Part shown: positions 1-6,128 of the stretch, piece after piece
Layout of the letters: each line of letters starts with the position of its first letter
Position numbering within the stretch: the stretch's first letter is position 1
NCBI GenBank assembly: GCA_021798375.1
Contig: JAJZHU010000084.1
Span: 1 to 8,707 of the forward strand
DNA: 8,707 bases
Reading direction: 5' to 3'
Source: Pseudomonadota bacterium
GTDB taxonomy: Bacteria; Pseudomonadota; Alphaproteobacteria; Acetobacterales; Acetobacteraceae
Made by a program: the position numbers and the translations under genes
Notes under the pieces: generated by a model
Databases searched by the model: none
Told to the model about the DNA's origin: nothing
What the model saw: only the letters and a program-made list of their open reading frames with translations

Positions 1-525
1 GTGCACCAACCCGTCGTCATATTCTTCGGTCGCCGCGGCCTGGGCGCTCCATTCATAGGCGCGGGTATCGTCGAATTGTCCCATGGCGCGTTTCACCAGG
101 GCTTCGGGGATGCGTGCCGCGGCAACCCTTGAATGGGAGGCGTCGCGCGTGTGTTTCGCCGGGGCGTGGAACTGGGCTGGTTCGGTGCGGCCGGTGGTCG
201 TGTGGCGCGGGGCTTGGCTGCGCGCCCAGTTGTGGCTGTGCACCAAACCATCGTCATGTTGCGCTTCCACTGCGGCGGGCGCCGTGTGGCCATAGGTCCG
301 CGTGGTTTCGGGGCGTTGTTGCATCGGGGTGCGCGCCCAATTGTGGCTGTGCACCAGCCCATCGTCGTATTGATCGTCGGCGGTGCGGATTTCCACGGCG
401 GCCTTCACCACGCTTTGGGTGATGCGCATCGCCGCGGCTCTCGGTTGGGTGGTCTGCGCGCTGTCCGTCGTCTTGGTCGACCGATGGGTGCTGGCCCAGT
501 TGTGGCTGTGCACCAACCCGTCGTC
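1..525 (-). repeat. Intragenic repeat coding DDGLVHSHNWA, four copies
   Basis: Full 33-base cores lie at 493-525, 334-366 and 223-255, and a truncated one at 1-18. Start-to-start distances are 53, 37 and 79 codons, so the spacing is irregular and this is not a simple tandem array. Five of the eleven codons vary between the three full copies (the second Asp, Gly, Leu, Asn and Ala), and every change is synonymous. Copies 1 and 2 also share the upstream DDQY codons, and copy 4 has Tyr just before the core; copy 3 has His there. Confidence 0.9.
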
Positions 526-711
526 GTATTGATCGTCGGAGGCGGATTGCGCATTCCACTCATAGCCCTGCGTATGTGAAGATTGTTCCATGGCGCGTTT
601 CACCAATGCTTCGGGGATCGGGCTGGCGAGGACTTCGGCGTTGGCAGACAGGGAGACGCCGTCGAAACGATCGGAGTTGGGAGCGTAAATATATTTGCTT
701 TCGTTCGACAT
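1..711 (-). CDS. Repeat protein with DDGLVHSHNWA motifs, partial (3' end outside window)
   Basis: Unrecognised protein. The frame is open for 237 codons from ATG at 711-709 to the left edge, so the C-terminus is missing. An AGGAG ribosome site lies at 719-723, 7 bases from the ATG. The peptide DDGLVHSHNWA occurs at residues 63-73, 116-126 and 153-163, and begins again at 232 where the window cuts it after DDGLVH. A block IPEALVKRAM lies at 32-41 and 201-210, with a weaker relative near 97-106. Linkers are rich in Thr, Arg, Gln, Ala, Pro and His and look disordered. There is no cysteine, signal peptide or membrane segment. Within the repeat cores all codon differences are synonymous in this frame but would change residues in the opposite frame, which supports this strand. 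The HxH pairs with adjacent Asp could bind metal, or the motif could be a short linear binding or processing site; both are guesses. It is transcribed divergently from the ScfR-like regulator. Confidence 0.8.
   Translation of the reverse strand, partial: MSNESKYIYAPNSDRFDGVSLSANAEVLASPIPEALVKRAMEQSSHTQGYEWNAQSASDDQYDDGLVHSHNWASTHRSTKTTDSAQTTQPRAAAMRITQSVVKAAVEIRTADDQYDDGLVHSHNWARTPMQQRPETTRTYGHTAPAAVEAQHDDGLVHSHNWARSQAPRHTTTGRTEPAQFHAPAKHTRDASHSRVAAARIPEALVKRAMGQFDDTRAYEWSAQAAATEEYDDGLVH
82..618 (-). repeat. Intragenic repeat coding IPEALVKRAM, two clear copies
   Basis: Thirty-base segments at 589-618 and 82-111 encode the same ten residues and differ at only two bases, both synonymous (Leu TTG/CTG and Ala GCA/GCC). 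Each is followed by a similar stretch with YEW, AQ and then the DDGLVH core. The distance from the Tyr of YEW to the core is 13 residues in both. Block, YEW stretch and core thus form a larger module of about 42 residues, present at the N-terminus and again at the left edge. Confidence 0.85.
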
Positions 712-718
712 CTGCGGT

Positions 719-749
719 CTCCTAAATTCAGACACGAGAGGGCTCGTGT
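719..749 (-). promoter_or_regulatory. Leader of the repeat gene: ribosome site plus perfect hairpin
   Basis: Reading toward the repeat gene, ACACGAG (749-743) is followed by CCCT and then CTCGTGT (738-732), a perfect 7-bp stem with a 4-base loop. It ends 8 bases before the AGGAG ribosome site (723-719). As RNA it could affect translation; as DNA it could be a dyad operator. There is no T-run after it, so it is not a terminator. Confidence 0.5.
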
Positions 750-789
750 GGTGTGTGTGAAGAATTGACCGCTGGCAAAAAAATTGCGA

Positions 790-805
790 CCCCTTAAAAT
801 AGGGG
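790..805. promoter_or_regulatory. Small palindrome in the divergent intergenic region
   Basis: CCCCT (790-794) and AGGGG (801-805) flank TAAAAT, forming a 5-bp dyad in the middle of the divergent spacer. The AT core could also supply a -10-like TATTTT for the minus strand, but I see no convincing -35 partner. It may be an operator or promoter part. Confidence 0.25.
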
Positions 806-828
806 AATGTTGGAATGCAGTCGGTGAA

Positions 829-866
829 TTCACAACCAAACCTGTAAAGTAGTAAAGTTTGTAAAA
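829..866 (+). promoter_or_regulatory. Candidate promoter and operator of the ScfR-like gene
   Basis: TTCACA (829-834) matches the -35 consensus at five of six positions. An 18-base spacer leads to TAAAGT (853-858) as a weak -10. Transcription would then start at about 865-866, on the ATG itself, and there is no purine-rich ribosome site before that ATG, so a leaderless mRNA is possible. Three direct GTAAA repeats (844-848, 852-856, 861-865) overlap the -10 and start. The last sits in AAAGTTTGTAAA, which resembles the TTTGCAAA-type sites reported for RamB/PrpR-family regulators. Autorepression is the simplest reading. Confidence 0.4.
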
Positions 867-2254
867 TGGCGGCTCCTCAAATCGGGCGTATCGTGCGGCG
901 AGTGCGGCAGGAACGCGGGCTGACCCAGGCGGCGCTGGCGGTTACGGTCGGCGTGTCGGCAAGCTATCTCAACCTGATCGAGCATGATCAGCGCGGAGTC
1001 ACGGCCTCGGTGTTGCTGAAATTGGCCGAAGCTCTGGCGATTGACCTCTCGGAACTTTCGGGCCAGACCGAACGCAAGCTGGAGGCGGGGCTGCGCGAGG
1101 CGTTGTCGGACCCGCATCTGGTCAGCGAAGACGTGCCGATGGCCGAAATCGTGCAAATGGCGGGCGGCAGCCCCACGGCGGCGCGGGCGGTGTTGGCGCT
1201 TTACCGCGCCTATCGCGCGGCGCGGGAAGACGCCAGCGGCATCGCCTTGCCTTCGGGTCGCCGGATCATGATGCCCAACGACGAGGTGCGGGATTTTTTC
1301 AACGATCACGGCAATTATTTCCAGCGCCTGGAAGAGCGGGCCGAGATTTTGCACCAGGAGCTTCAGGCGTCGCCACCGGAAATGAACCACGCCATCGCCG
1401 AGCGTTTGCGCAAACGCCACGATTTGGCCGTGCGGGTGGTGCCACTGGAGGGAGCGCTGCGGGTTTACGAGCCGGAAACCAGGCTGTTGCTGCTGTCGGA
1501 ACAACTGCCGCGCGAATCGCGTGGCTTCCAACTGGCGTTTCAGTTGGCGTTGCTGGAAGCGCGCGGCACGGTCGAGTCGGAAATTCAGGCGGCAAAACTA
1601 AGCACCCCGGAAGCGGCCTCGCTGATGCGGGTGGGGATGCTTAATTATGTCGCGGGCGCGTTGTTGATGCCTTACCGCGCCATCCGCGAGCAGGCGCGGG
1701 TGTTGCGTCACGATGTCGATGGCCTGGCGGCGCGGTTTTCGGTCAGTTATGAACAGGTGTGCCACCGGCTCAGCAGTCTGCAACGCCCCGGCGAGCGCGG
1801 CGTGCCGCTGTTTTTTCTGCGCACCGATCTGGCCGGGAATGTGTCGAAACGCTTTTCGGGCGCGGGGTTTCCGTTTGTGCATTTCGGCGGTTCCTGCCCG
1901 CGCTGGGTGGCGCACACGGCTTTTTCGACGCCCGGCGAGATCCGCGTGCAGGTGGCGCAACTGCCTGATGGCGCGACGTTTTTATGCTTCGCCCGCACCG
2001 TGTCCGGATTTGCCCCGCGCTGGGGGGAACCGGCGCCGATCTATGTGGTGGCGATGGGGTGCGAGATCGGGTTTGCCGGCGATATGGTCTATGCCGACGG
2101 CATCGATCCGGTGCGGGCGGCGGTGGGGATTGGGTTGTCGTGCCGCCTGTGCGATCGGCCCACTTGCCGCAGCCGCGCCTTTCCCCCGCTGGAGCATCGC
2201 ATCACGATGGATCCACACACCACCAGCGCCAGCCCCTATCGATTTGAAAGGTAA
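866..2254 (+). CDS. ScfR/RamB/PrpR-like short-chain fatty acyl-CoA transcriptional regulator
   Basis: Cytoplasmic DNA-binding regulator of 462 aa. An XRE helix-turn-helix fills residues about 6-64, with the recognition region near SASYLNLIEHDQR. A middle region (about 150-300) resembles the IrrE/ImmA peptidase-like domain, including NYVAGALLMPY at 260-270. Where a zinc peptidase would carry HExxH, this protein has FQLAFQLALLE (221-231), so it should not be a protease. The C-terminal domain (DUF2083 type) carries Cys399 and the cluster Cys426, Cys429 and Cys434. Relatives in this family sense short-chain acyl-CoAs and control propionate, acetate and glyoxylate genes; an iron-sulfur cluster in this domain has been reported for mycobacterial PrpR as I recall, and these four cysteines could serve that role. 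The start is fixed by the HTH beginning at residue 6. The gene is divergent from the repeat gene and precedes the malic enzyme gene. Family assignment is firm; the ligand is inferred. Confidence 0.88.
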   Translation: MAAPQIGRIVRRVRQERGLTQAALAVTVGVSASYLNLIEHDQRGVTASVLLKLAEALAIDLSELSGQTERKLEAGLREALSDPHLVSEDVPMAEIVQMAGGSPTAARAVLALYRAYRAAREDASGIALPSGRRIMMPNDEVRDFFNDHGNYFQRLEERAEILHQELQASPPEMNHAIAERLRKRHDLAVRVVPLEGALRVYEPETRLLLLSEQLPRESRGFQLAFQLALLEARGTVESEIQAAKLSTPEAASLMRVGMLNYVAGALLMPYRAIREQARVLRHDVDGLAARFSVSYEQVCHRLSSLQRPGERGVPLFFLRTDLAGNVSKRFSGAGFPFVHFGGSCPRWVAHTAFSTPGEIRVQVAQLPDGATFLCFARTVSGFAPRWGEPAPIYVVAMGCEIGFAGDMVYADGIDPVRAAVGIGLSCRLCDRPTCRSRAFPPLEHRITMDPHTTSASPYRFER

Positions 2255-2302
2255 CCCATCAATCAATGTCGGCGCAGTATCTCGTGGGCAATTCTTGTCC
2301 TC

Positions 2303-2342
2303 TTGTAAATATTTATCGGGCGATTAGGCTGCCCGCCCTTTT
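2303..2342 (+). promoter_or_regulatory. TTGTAAA motif, AT palindrome and weak hairpin before the malic enzyme gene
   Basis: The 105-base gap between the regulator and the malic enzyme gene contains TTGTAAA (2303-2309), the same heptamer as at 859-865 before the regulator gene. It overlaps a perfect palindrome TAAATATTTA (2306-2315). Immediately after, GGGCG (2318-2322) can pair with CGCCC (2334-2338) and is followed by TTTT (2339-2342), which looks like a weak intrinsic terminator for the regulator gene. I could not place a convincing -35/-10 pair. Confidence 0.35.
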
Positions 2343-2359
2343 GCTTGGTCGGGTGAGAA

Positions 2360-4027
2360 ATGCGTAAATTGAAGCAAGGCGGCTATTTTCTGTTGGCGGA
2401 TCCCAATTTCAACAAGGGAACCGCCTTCACCGATGCCGAGCGCGATCTGTTCGATCTGCATGGCTTGTTGCCCCCGCATGTCAGCAGTCTGGAGGGGCAG
2501 GTGACGCGGCGTCTGGCCTCGATCCGCGGTCTGACCAGCGATCTGGAAAAATATATCTTTCTGCGCGATTTGCAGGATACCAACGAAACGTTGTTTTTCG
2601 CCTTGCTGACCGCGCATCTCGAAGAATTTCTGCCGATCGTCTATACCCCCACCGTGGGCTTGGGCTGCCAGCGTTTCAGCCATATTTTCCGCAAGCCGCG
2701 CGGCTTGTTTTTGGGGCCGCAGCACCGGCACCGGTTGGATGCGATCTTCGCCAACCCGCGTTTCGACAATATCGACGTGATCGTGGTGACGGACGGCGAG
2801 CGCATTCTGGGACTGGGCGATCAGGGCGCGGGCGGCATGGGTATTCCCATCGGCAAGCTGGCGCTTTACACGGCCTGCGGCGGCATAGCACCCGAACGCA
2901 CCTTGCCGATCACGCTCGATGTGGGCACCAACAACCAGGAATTGCGTCATGATCCGGCCTATATCGGTTGGCGCAATGAACGTATCCGCGGTGAATCCTA
3001 CGAGAATTTCATCGAGGAATTCGTCGGCGCCGTGATGCGCCGCTGGCCCAATGTATTGTTGCAGTGGGAAGATTTCGCCGGCGCCAACGCCTCGATGCTG
3101 CTGGAGCGTTACCGCGACCGCTTGTGCACCTTCAATGACGACATCCAGGGCACCGCGGCGGTGGTGGTGGGCACGGTGCTATCGGCGCTGCACGCCAGCG
3201 GCCAGAGCCTGACCGATCAACGCATCGTGGTGGCGGGGGCGGGGGCTGCCGGTTGCGGCATTTCCGAATTGCTGGTCACTTCGATGATCAATCGCGGAGT
3301 TTCCGAGGCAGAGGCGCGCAGCCGGTTCCATTTGCTCAATTCGCGTGGGCTGGTCACCGAGGCGACCACCGGGTTGCAACCCTATCAAACCCCGTTTGCG
3401 CAGAAATTGAGCGCGATCGACCATTGGGGCCTCAATGCCTGGGGATCGATCGGTCTGCTCGATGTGGTGAACCATGCCAAACCCACCATCTTGTTGGGGG
3501 TGAGCGGCCAGGCCGGCCTGTTCACCGAGGATGTGGTGCGCGCCATGGCCGCTATCAACCAACATCCGCTGATCTTCCCGATCTCGAACCCGACCTCGAA
3601 GGCGGAGGCGTCGCCCGCCGATATCATGGCGTGGAGCGAGGGCAGGGCCGTGATCGGCACCGGCAGCCCGTTCCCGCCGCTGATGGTCGATGGTGTGCTA
3701 AAGCGGATTGATCAGGTCAATAATTCTTATATTTTCCCGGGTCTTGGCCTGGGCACGGTGGCATCCGGCGCGCGGCGCGTGAGCGACAAGATGTTCCTAG
3801 CCGCCGCCGAGGCGCTGGCGGAAATGTCGCCCGCGCGTCATGGTCCTGGTCATACCTTGCTGCCCCCGGTGACTGCTTTGCGCCCGGTGGCCGTGCATGT
3901 GGCGGCGGCGGTGGCGCGTCAGGCGTATGCGGAAGGTCTCACTCAGGGCTTTGACCCCGCCAACGCCGAGCGGGTGGTGAAAGCGCGCATGTGGGAACCG
4001 GAGTACGAGGCTTTCGAGCGGGGCTGA
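2360..4027 (+). CDS. maeA: NAD-type malic enzyme (malate dehydrogenase, oxaloacetate-decarboxylating)
   Basis: Cytoplasmic enzyme that oxidatively decarboxylates L-malate to pyruvate and CO2 with reduction of NAD(P). Its 555 aa match the large single-domain class (E. coli MaeA/SfcA is about 565 aa), not the longer malic enzyme-phosphotransacetylase fusion common in alphaproteobacteria. Visible motifs are YTPTVG with catalytic Tyr95, GIPIGKLALY with Lys166, WEDF with metal ligands Glu237 and Asp238, NDDIQGTA with Asp261, the Rossmann loop GAGAAG at 293-298, ISNPTS near 408-413, and NNSYIFPGLGLG near 454-465. All key residues are present, so it should be active. NAD preference is inferred from the class. 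The ribosome site is weak (GGGTGAG, 2351-2357). It follows the acyl-CoA regulator on the same strand and may be under its control, because the enzyme drains C4 acids made from acetyl- or propionyl-CoA. Confidence 0.95.
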   Translation: MRKLKQGGYFLLADPNFNKGTAFTDAERDLFDLHGLLPPHVSSLEGQVTRRLASIRGLTSDLEKYIFLRDLQDTNETLFFALLTAHLEEFLPIVYTPTVGLGCQRFSHIFRKPRGLFLGPQHRHRLDAIFANPRFDNIDVIVVTDGERILGLGDQGAGGMGIPIGKLALYTACGGIAPERTLPITLDVGTNNQELRHDPAYIGWRNERIRGESYENFIEEFVGAVMRRWPNVLLQWEDFAGANASMLLERYRDRLCTFNDDIQGTAAVVVGTVLSALHASGQSLTDQRIVVAGAGAAGCGISELLVTSMINRGVSEAEARSRFHLLNSRGLVTEATTGLQPYQTPFAQKLSAIDHWGLNAWGSIGLLDVVNHAKPTILLGVSGQAGLFTEDVVRAMAAINQHPLIFPISNPTSKAEASPADIMAWSEGRAVIGTGSPFPPLMVDGVLKRIDQVNNSYIFPGLGLGTVASGARRVSDKMFLAAAEALAEMSPARHGPGHTLLPPVTALRPVAVHVAAAVARQAYAEGLTQGFDPANAERVVKARMWEPEYEAFERG

Positions 4028-4144
4028 AGAAACCCGCGGGGGGCGGCACCTTTGCGCAATCCCCTCTTGTCTCTCGGACAGGTGCCGGGTAAGCCCTCTT
4101 CCTTGCTTCCATAATGGCTGTTGATTTAACTAATAGGGGTTCCG
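4028..4144 (+). promoter_or_regulatory. maeA-mreB intergenic region with inverted repeat and mreB ribosome site
   Basis: CGGCACCT (4044-4051) and AGGTGCCG (4080-4087) form a perfect 8-bp inverted repeat around a 28-base loop, which itself contains TGTC/GACA close to the right arm. No T-run follows, so it is a poor intrinsic terminator and could equally be an mreB leader structure or operator. CATAAT (4110-4115) resembles a -10 element but lacks a good -35. AGGGG (4135-4139), 5 bases before the ATG, is a clear ribosome site that supports the mreB start. The operon promoter probably lies here. Confidence 0.4.
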
Positions 4145-5188
4145 ATGTTCGCCAAACTGCTTGGTTTGATGTCCGCCGATATGGCGATCGACCTTGGAAC
4201 CGCCAATACGCTGGTCTATGTCAAAGGCCGGGGTATCGTGTTGAACGAGCCATCGGTGGTGGCGATCAGCGAGATCAAGGGCAAGCGCGAAGTGTTGGCG
4301 GTGGGCGAGGACGCCAAGCTGATGCTGGGTCGCACGCCGGGGAATATTCAGGCCATCCGCCCGTTGCGCGATGGGGTGATCGCCGATTTTGAATCGGCGG
4401 AAGAAATGATCAAGCATTTCATCCGCAAGGTCCACAAGCGCAGTTGGGGCACTTCGCCGCTGATCGTGATCTGCGTGCCGTCGGGTTCCACCGCCGTGGA
4501 ACGCCGCGCCATTCAGGAAAGCGCTGAATCCGCGGGCGCGCGCAAGGCGTTGCTGATCGAGGAACCGATGGCCGCCGCCTTGGGCGCGGGTCTGCCGGTG
4601 AATGAACCATCGGGGTCGATGGTGGTCGATATCGGCGGCGGCACCACCGAAGTGGCGGTGATTTCGCTGGGTGAAATCGTTTGCTCGCGTTCGGTGCGCA
4701 CCGGCGGCGACAAGATGGACGAGGCGATCATCAATTATATCCGCCGTCATCACAATCTGCTGATCGGCGAACGCTCGGCCGAGCGGATCAAGATGGACAT
4801 TGCCGCCGCCACACCGCCGGACGATGGCTCGGAAGGCCCGTTTTGTGAAGTAAAAGGGCGCGATCTGCTCAATGGCGTGCCGCGTGAAATCCAGGTCAGC
4901 CAGCGTCAGATCGCCGAAAGCCTGGCCGAGCCGGTGATTGCGATCATCGAGGCGGTGAAATACACGCTGGAACGCACGCCGCCCGAACTGGCGGCCGATA
5001 TCGTCGATCGCGGCATCATGCTGACTGGCGGCGGTTCGCAATTGTTCCGCCTGGACGAAGTGCTGCGCGAAGCGACCGGTCTGCCGGTGACGGTGGCCGA
5101 GGATCCGCTGAAATGTGTGGTGCTGGGCACGGGGCGGGCGCTGGAAAATCCCAAGGCGATGCGCAATCTGCTTAGTACGATGTATTGA
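4145..5188 (+). CDS. mreB: Rod-shape-determining actin homologue MreB
   Basis: Bacterial actin that polymerises into membrane-bound antiparallel filaments and orients the elongation machinery for side-wall peptidoglycan synthesis. The 347 aa equal the E. coli length. The N-terminus (MFAKLLGLMS) is short and amphipathic, as in MreBs that insert such a helix into the membrane. The nucleotide-binding signatures are DLGTANT (16-22, phosphate 1), VVDIGGGTTEV (160-170, phosphate 2), LIEEPMAAALGAG (137-149, containing the candidate catalytic Glu140) and LTGGGSQLF (293-301, adenosine site). GERSAERIK (208-216) is also typical of the family. It is the first gene of the mreB-mreC-mreD-mrdA operon and has its own ribosome site. 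The long opposite-strand frame across it is an antisense shadow. Confidence 0.98.
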   Translation: MFAKLLGLMSADMAIDLGTANTLVYVKGRGIVLNEPSVVAISEIKGKREVLAVGEDAKLMLGRTPGNIQAIRPLRDGVIADFESAEEMIKHFIRKVHKRSWGTSPLIVICVPSGSTAVERRAIQESAESAGARKALLIEEPMAAALGAGLPVNEPSGSMVVDIGGGTTEVAVISLGEIVCSRSVRTGGDKMDEAIINYIRRHHNLLIGERSAERIKMDIAAATPPDDGSEGPFCEVKGRDLLNGVPREIQVSQRQIAESLAEPVIAIIEAVKYTLERTPPELAADIVDRGIMLTGGGSQLFRLDEVLREATGLPVTVAEDPLKCVVLGTGRALENPKAMRNLLSTMY

Positions 5189-5216
5189 ATGAGGTAGGGG
5201 GAGAAGAAGGTTCTGT

Positions 5217-6128
5217 TTGCCTTTTTCTTCCAGCAAATCTTTCACCAACCAAAGGACGGAAGGCGTGATCCGGCTTTCCATTCCATTTCGTCAGGCTTTG
5301 GCGCGCCTCACCCTGCCGGTGTTGGCGATTTTGGCGTTCGGACTCATTTTGATCGGCAAGGCCGATGTGGTGATCGAACAATATCTCAGCGCCAGATTGT
5401 CCGATGTGCTGGCGCCGCTTTATGATGTGGTGTCGGCGCCGCTCGATGCCGCGCGTGCCGAGATGACGGACGTGGCGGGCCTGTGGTCGTTGCGCAAGGA
5501 AAACAGGCGATTGCGGGCGGAAAATCAACAGTTGCGGCGCTGGCAGGCGGTGGCGATGGCGCTCGATGCGGAGAATAGCCAGTTGAAAGCCACCTTGCAC
5601 TGGAGCAACAATACCACGGAAAAATTCGTTACCGTGCCGGTGGTGGCCGACAATGGCGGGGTTTACGCGCGTTCGGTGCTGGTTTCCACCGGGCCGCACA
5701 GCCCGATCGCGCCGGGGCAGATTGTGCTGGATGCGGGTGGATTGGTGGGGCGGGTGATCGAAGTCGGTTCGCGCAGCGCGCGGATTTTGCTGATTACCGA
5801 TCTGAACAGCCGCGTGCCGGTGACATTGGCCGACAGCAGGGGCCACGCGATGCTGCTGGGCAACAACGGACCCCGGCCACGTTTGATGTATTGGGAAGAC
5901 GGCGACGCGCCGAAAGAAGGCGAGCAGGTGGTGACCAGCGCCGAGGCCGGCGCCTATCCTGCCGGTTTGCCGGTGGGCAGCGTGCATTACATCGGTCCGG
6001 GCGAGGCGGAATTGATCCCGGACGCGGATCTTTCGCGGCTCGAACTGGTGCGGGTGGTGGATTATGGGGTGACCGACATGCTGCCGCCTGAAACACCGCA
6101 TCCGGCGGTGAAGGCCGGCGCGCAATGA
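5217..6128 (+). CDS. mreC: Rod-shape-determining protein MreC
   Basis: Bitopic inner-membrane protein that links MreB to PBP2 and promotes the active state of the PBP2-RodA pair. Length is 303 aa. There is a short cytoplasmic N-terminus, one membrane segment at about 31-50, a coiled coil at about 86-125 (KENRRLRAENQQLRR and onward, the dimerisation element), then the beta-rich periplasmic core with typical MreC segments near 154-205 and 235-260. The start shown is TTG with AAGG (5207-5210) 6 bases upstream. An in-frame GTG at 5265 (residue 17) has AAAGGA (5251-5256) 8 bases upstream and still leaves the membrane segment intact, so the true start may be there. It lies 28 bases after mreB and overlaps mreD by 4 bases (ATGA). 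Confidence 0.95.
   Translation: MPFSSSKSFTNQRTEGVIRLSIPFRQALARLTLPVLAILAFGLILIGKADVVIEQYLSARLSDVLAPLYDVVSAPLDAARAEMTDVAGLWSLRKENRRLRAENQQLRRWQAVAMALDAENSQLKATLHWSNNTTEKFVTVPVVADNGGVYARSVLVSTGPHSPIAPGQIVLDAGGLVGRVIEVGSRSARILLITDLNSRVPVTLADSRGHAMLLGNNGPRPRLMYWEDGDAPKEGEQVVTSAEAGAYPAGLPVGSVHYIGPGEAELIPDADLSRLELVRVVDYGVTDMLPPETPHPAVKAGAQ

Noticed and set aside
1..525. Possible CRISPR array because of the spaced repeats
   Set aside because: Repeats are spaced unevenly (53, 37 and 79 codons), vary only at synonymous positions, and lie in one continuous reading frame.
133..579. Plus-strand open frame of 148 codons with repeated Val/His-rich segments
   Set aside because: It is the antisense of the DDGLVHSHNWA gene. 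Base differences between repeats are silent in the minus frame but change residues here, and it lacks a ribosome site.
583..768. Plus-strand open frame of 61 codons
   Set aside because: Overlaps the start, ribosome site and leader hairpin of the repeat gene in antisense and shows no supporting signal.
830..1531. Minus-strand open frame of 233 codons
   Set aside because: Antisense shadow of the regulator gene; no family motifs, and it would cover the regulator's HTH-coding region.
4103..4131. Promoter TTGCTT, 17 bases, TTAACT before mreB
   Set aside because: Spacing is good, but the start would fall at about 4138, inside the AGGGG ribosome site, which would waste that clear site.
4130..5281. 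Minus-strand open frame of 383 codons across mreB
   Set aside because: Complete antisense overlap with an unmistakable mreB. The His/Arg/Gln-rich product is typical of an antisense frame in GC-rich DNA.
5172..6125. Minus-strand open frame of 317 codons across mreC
   Set aside because: Antisense shadow of mreC with no recognisable domain.
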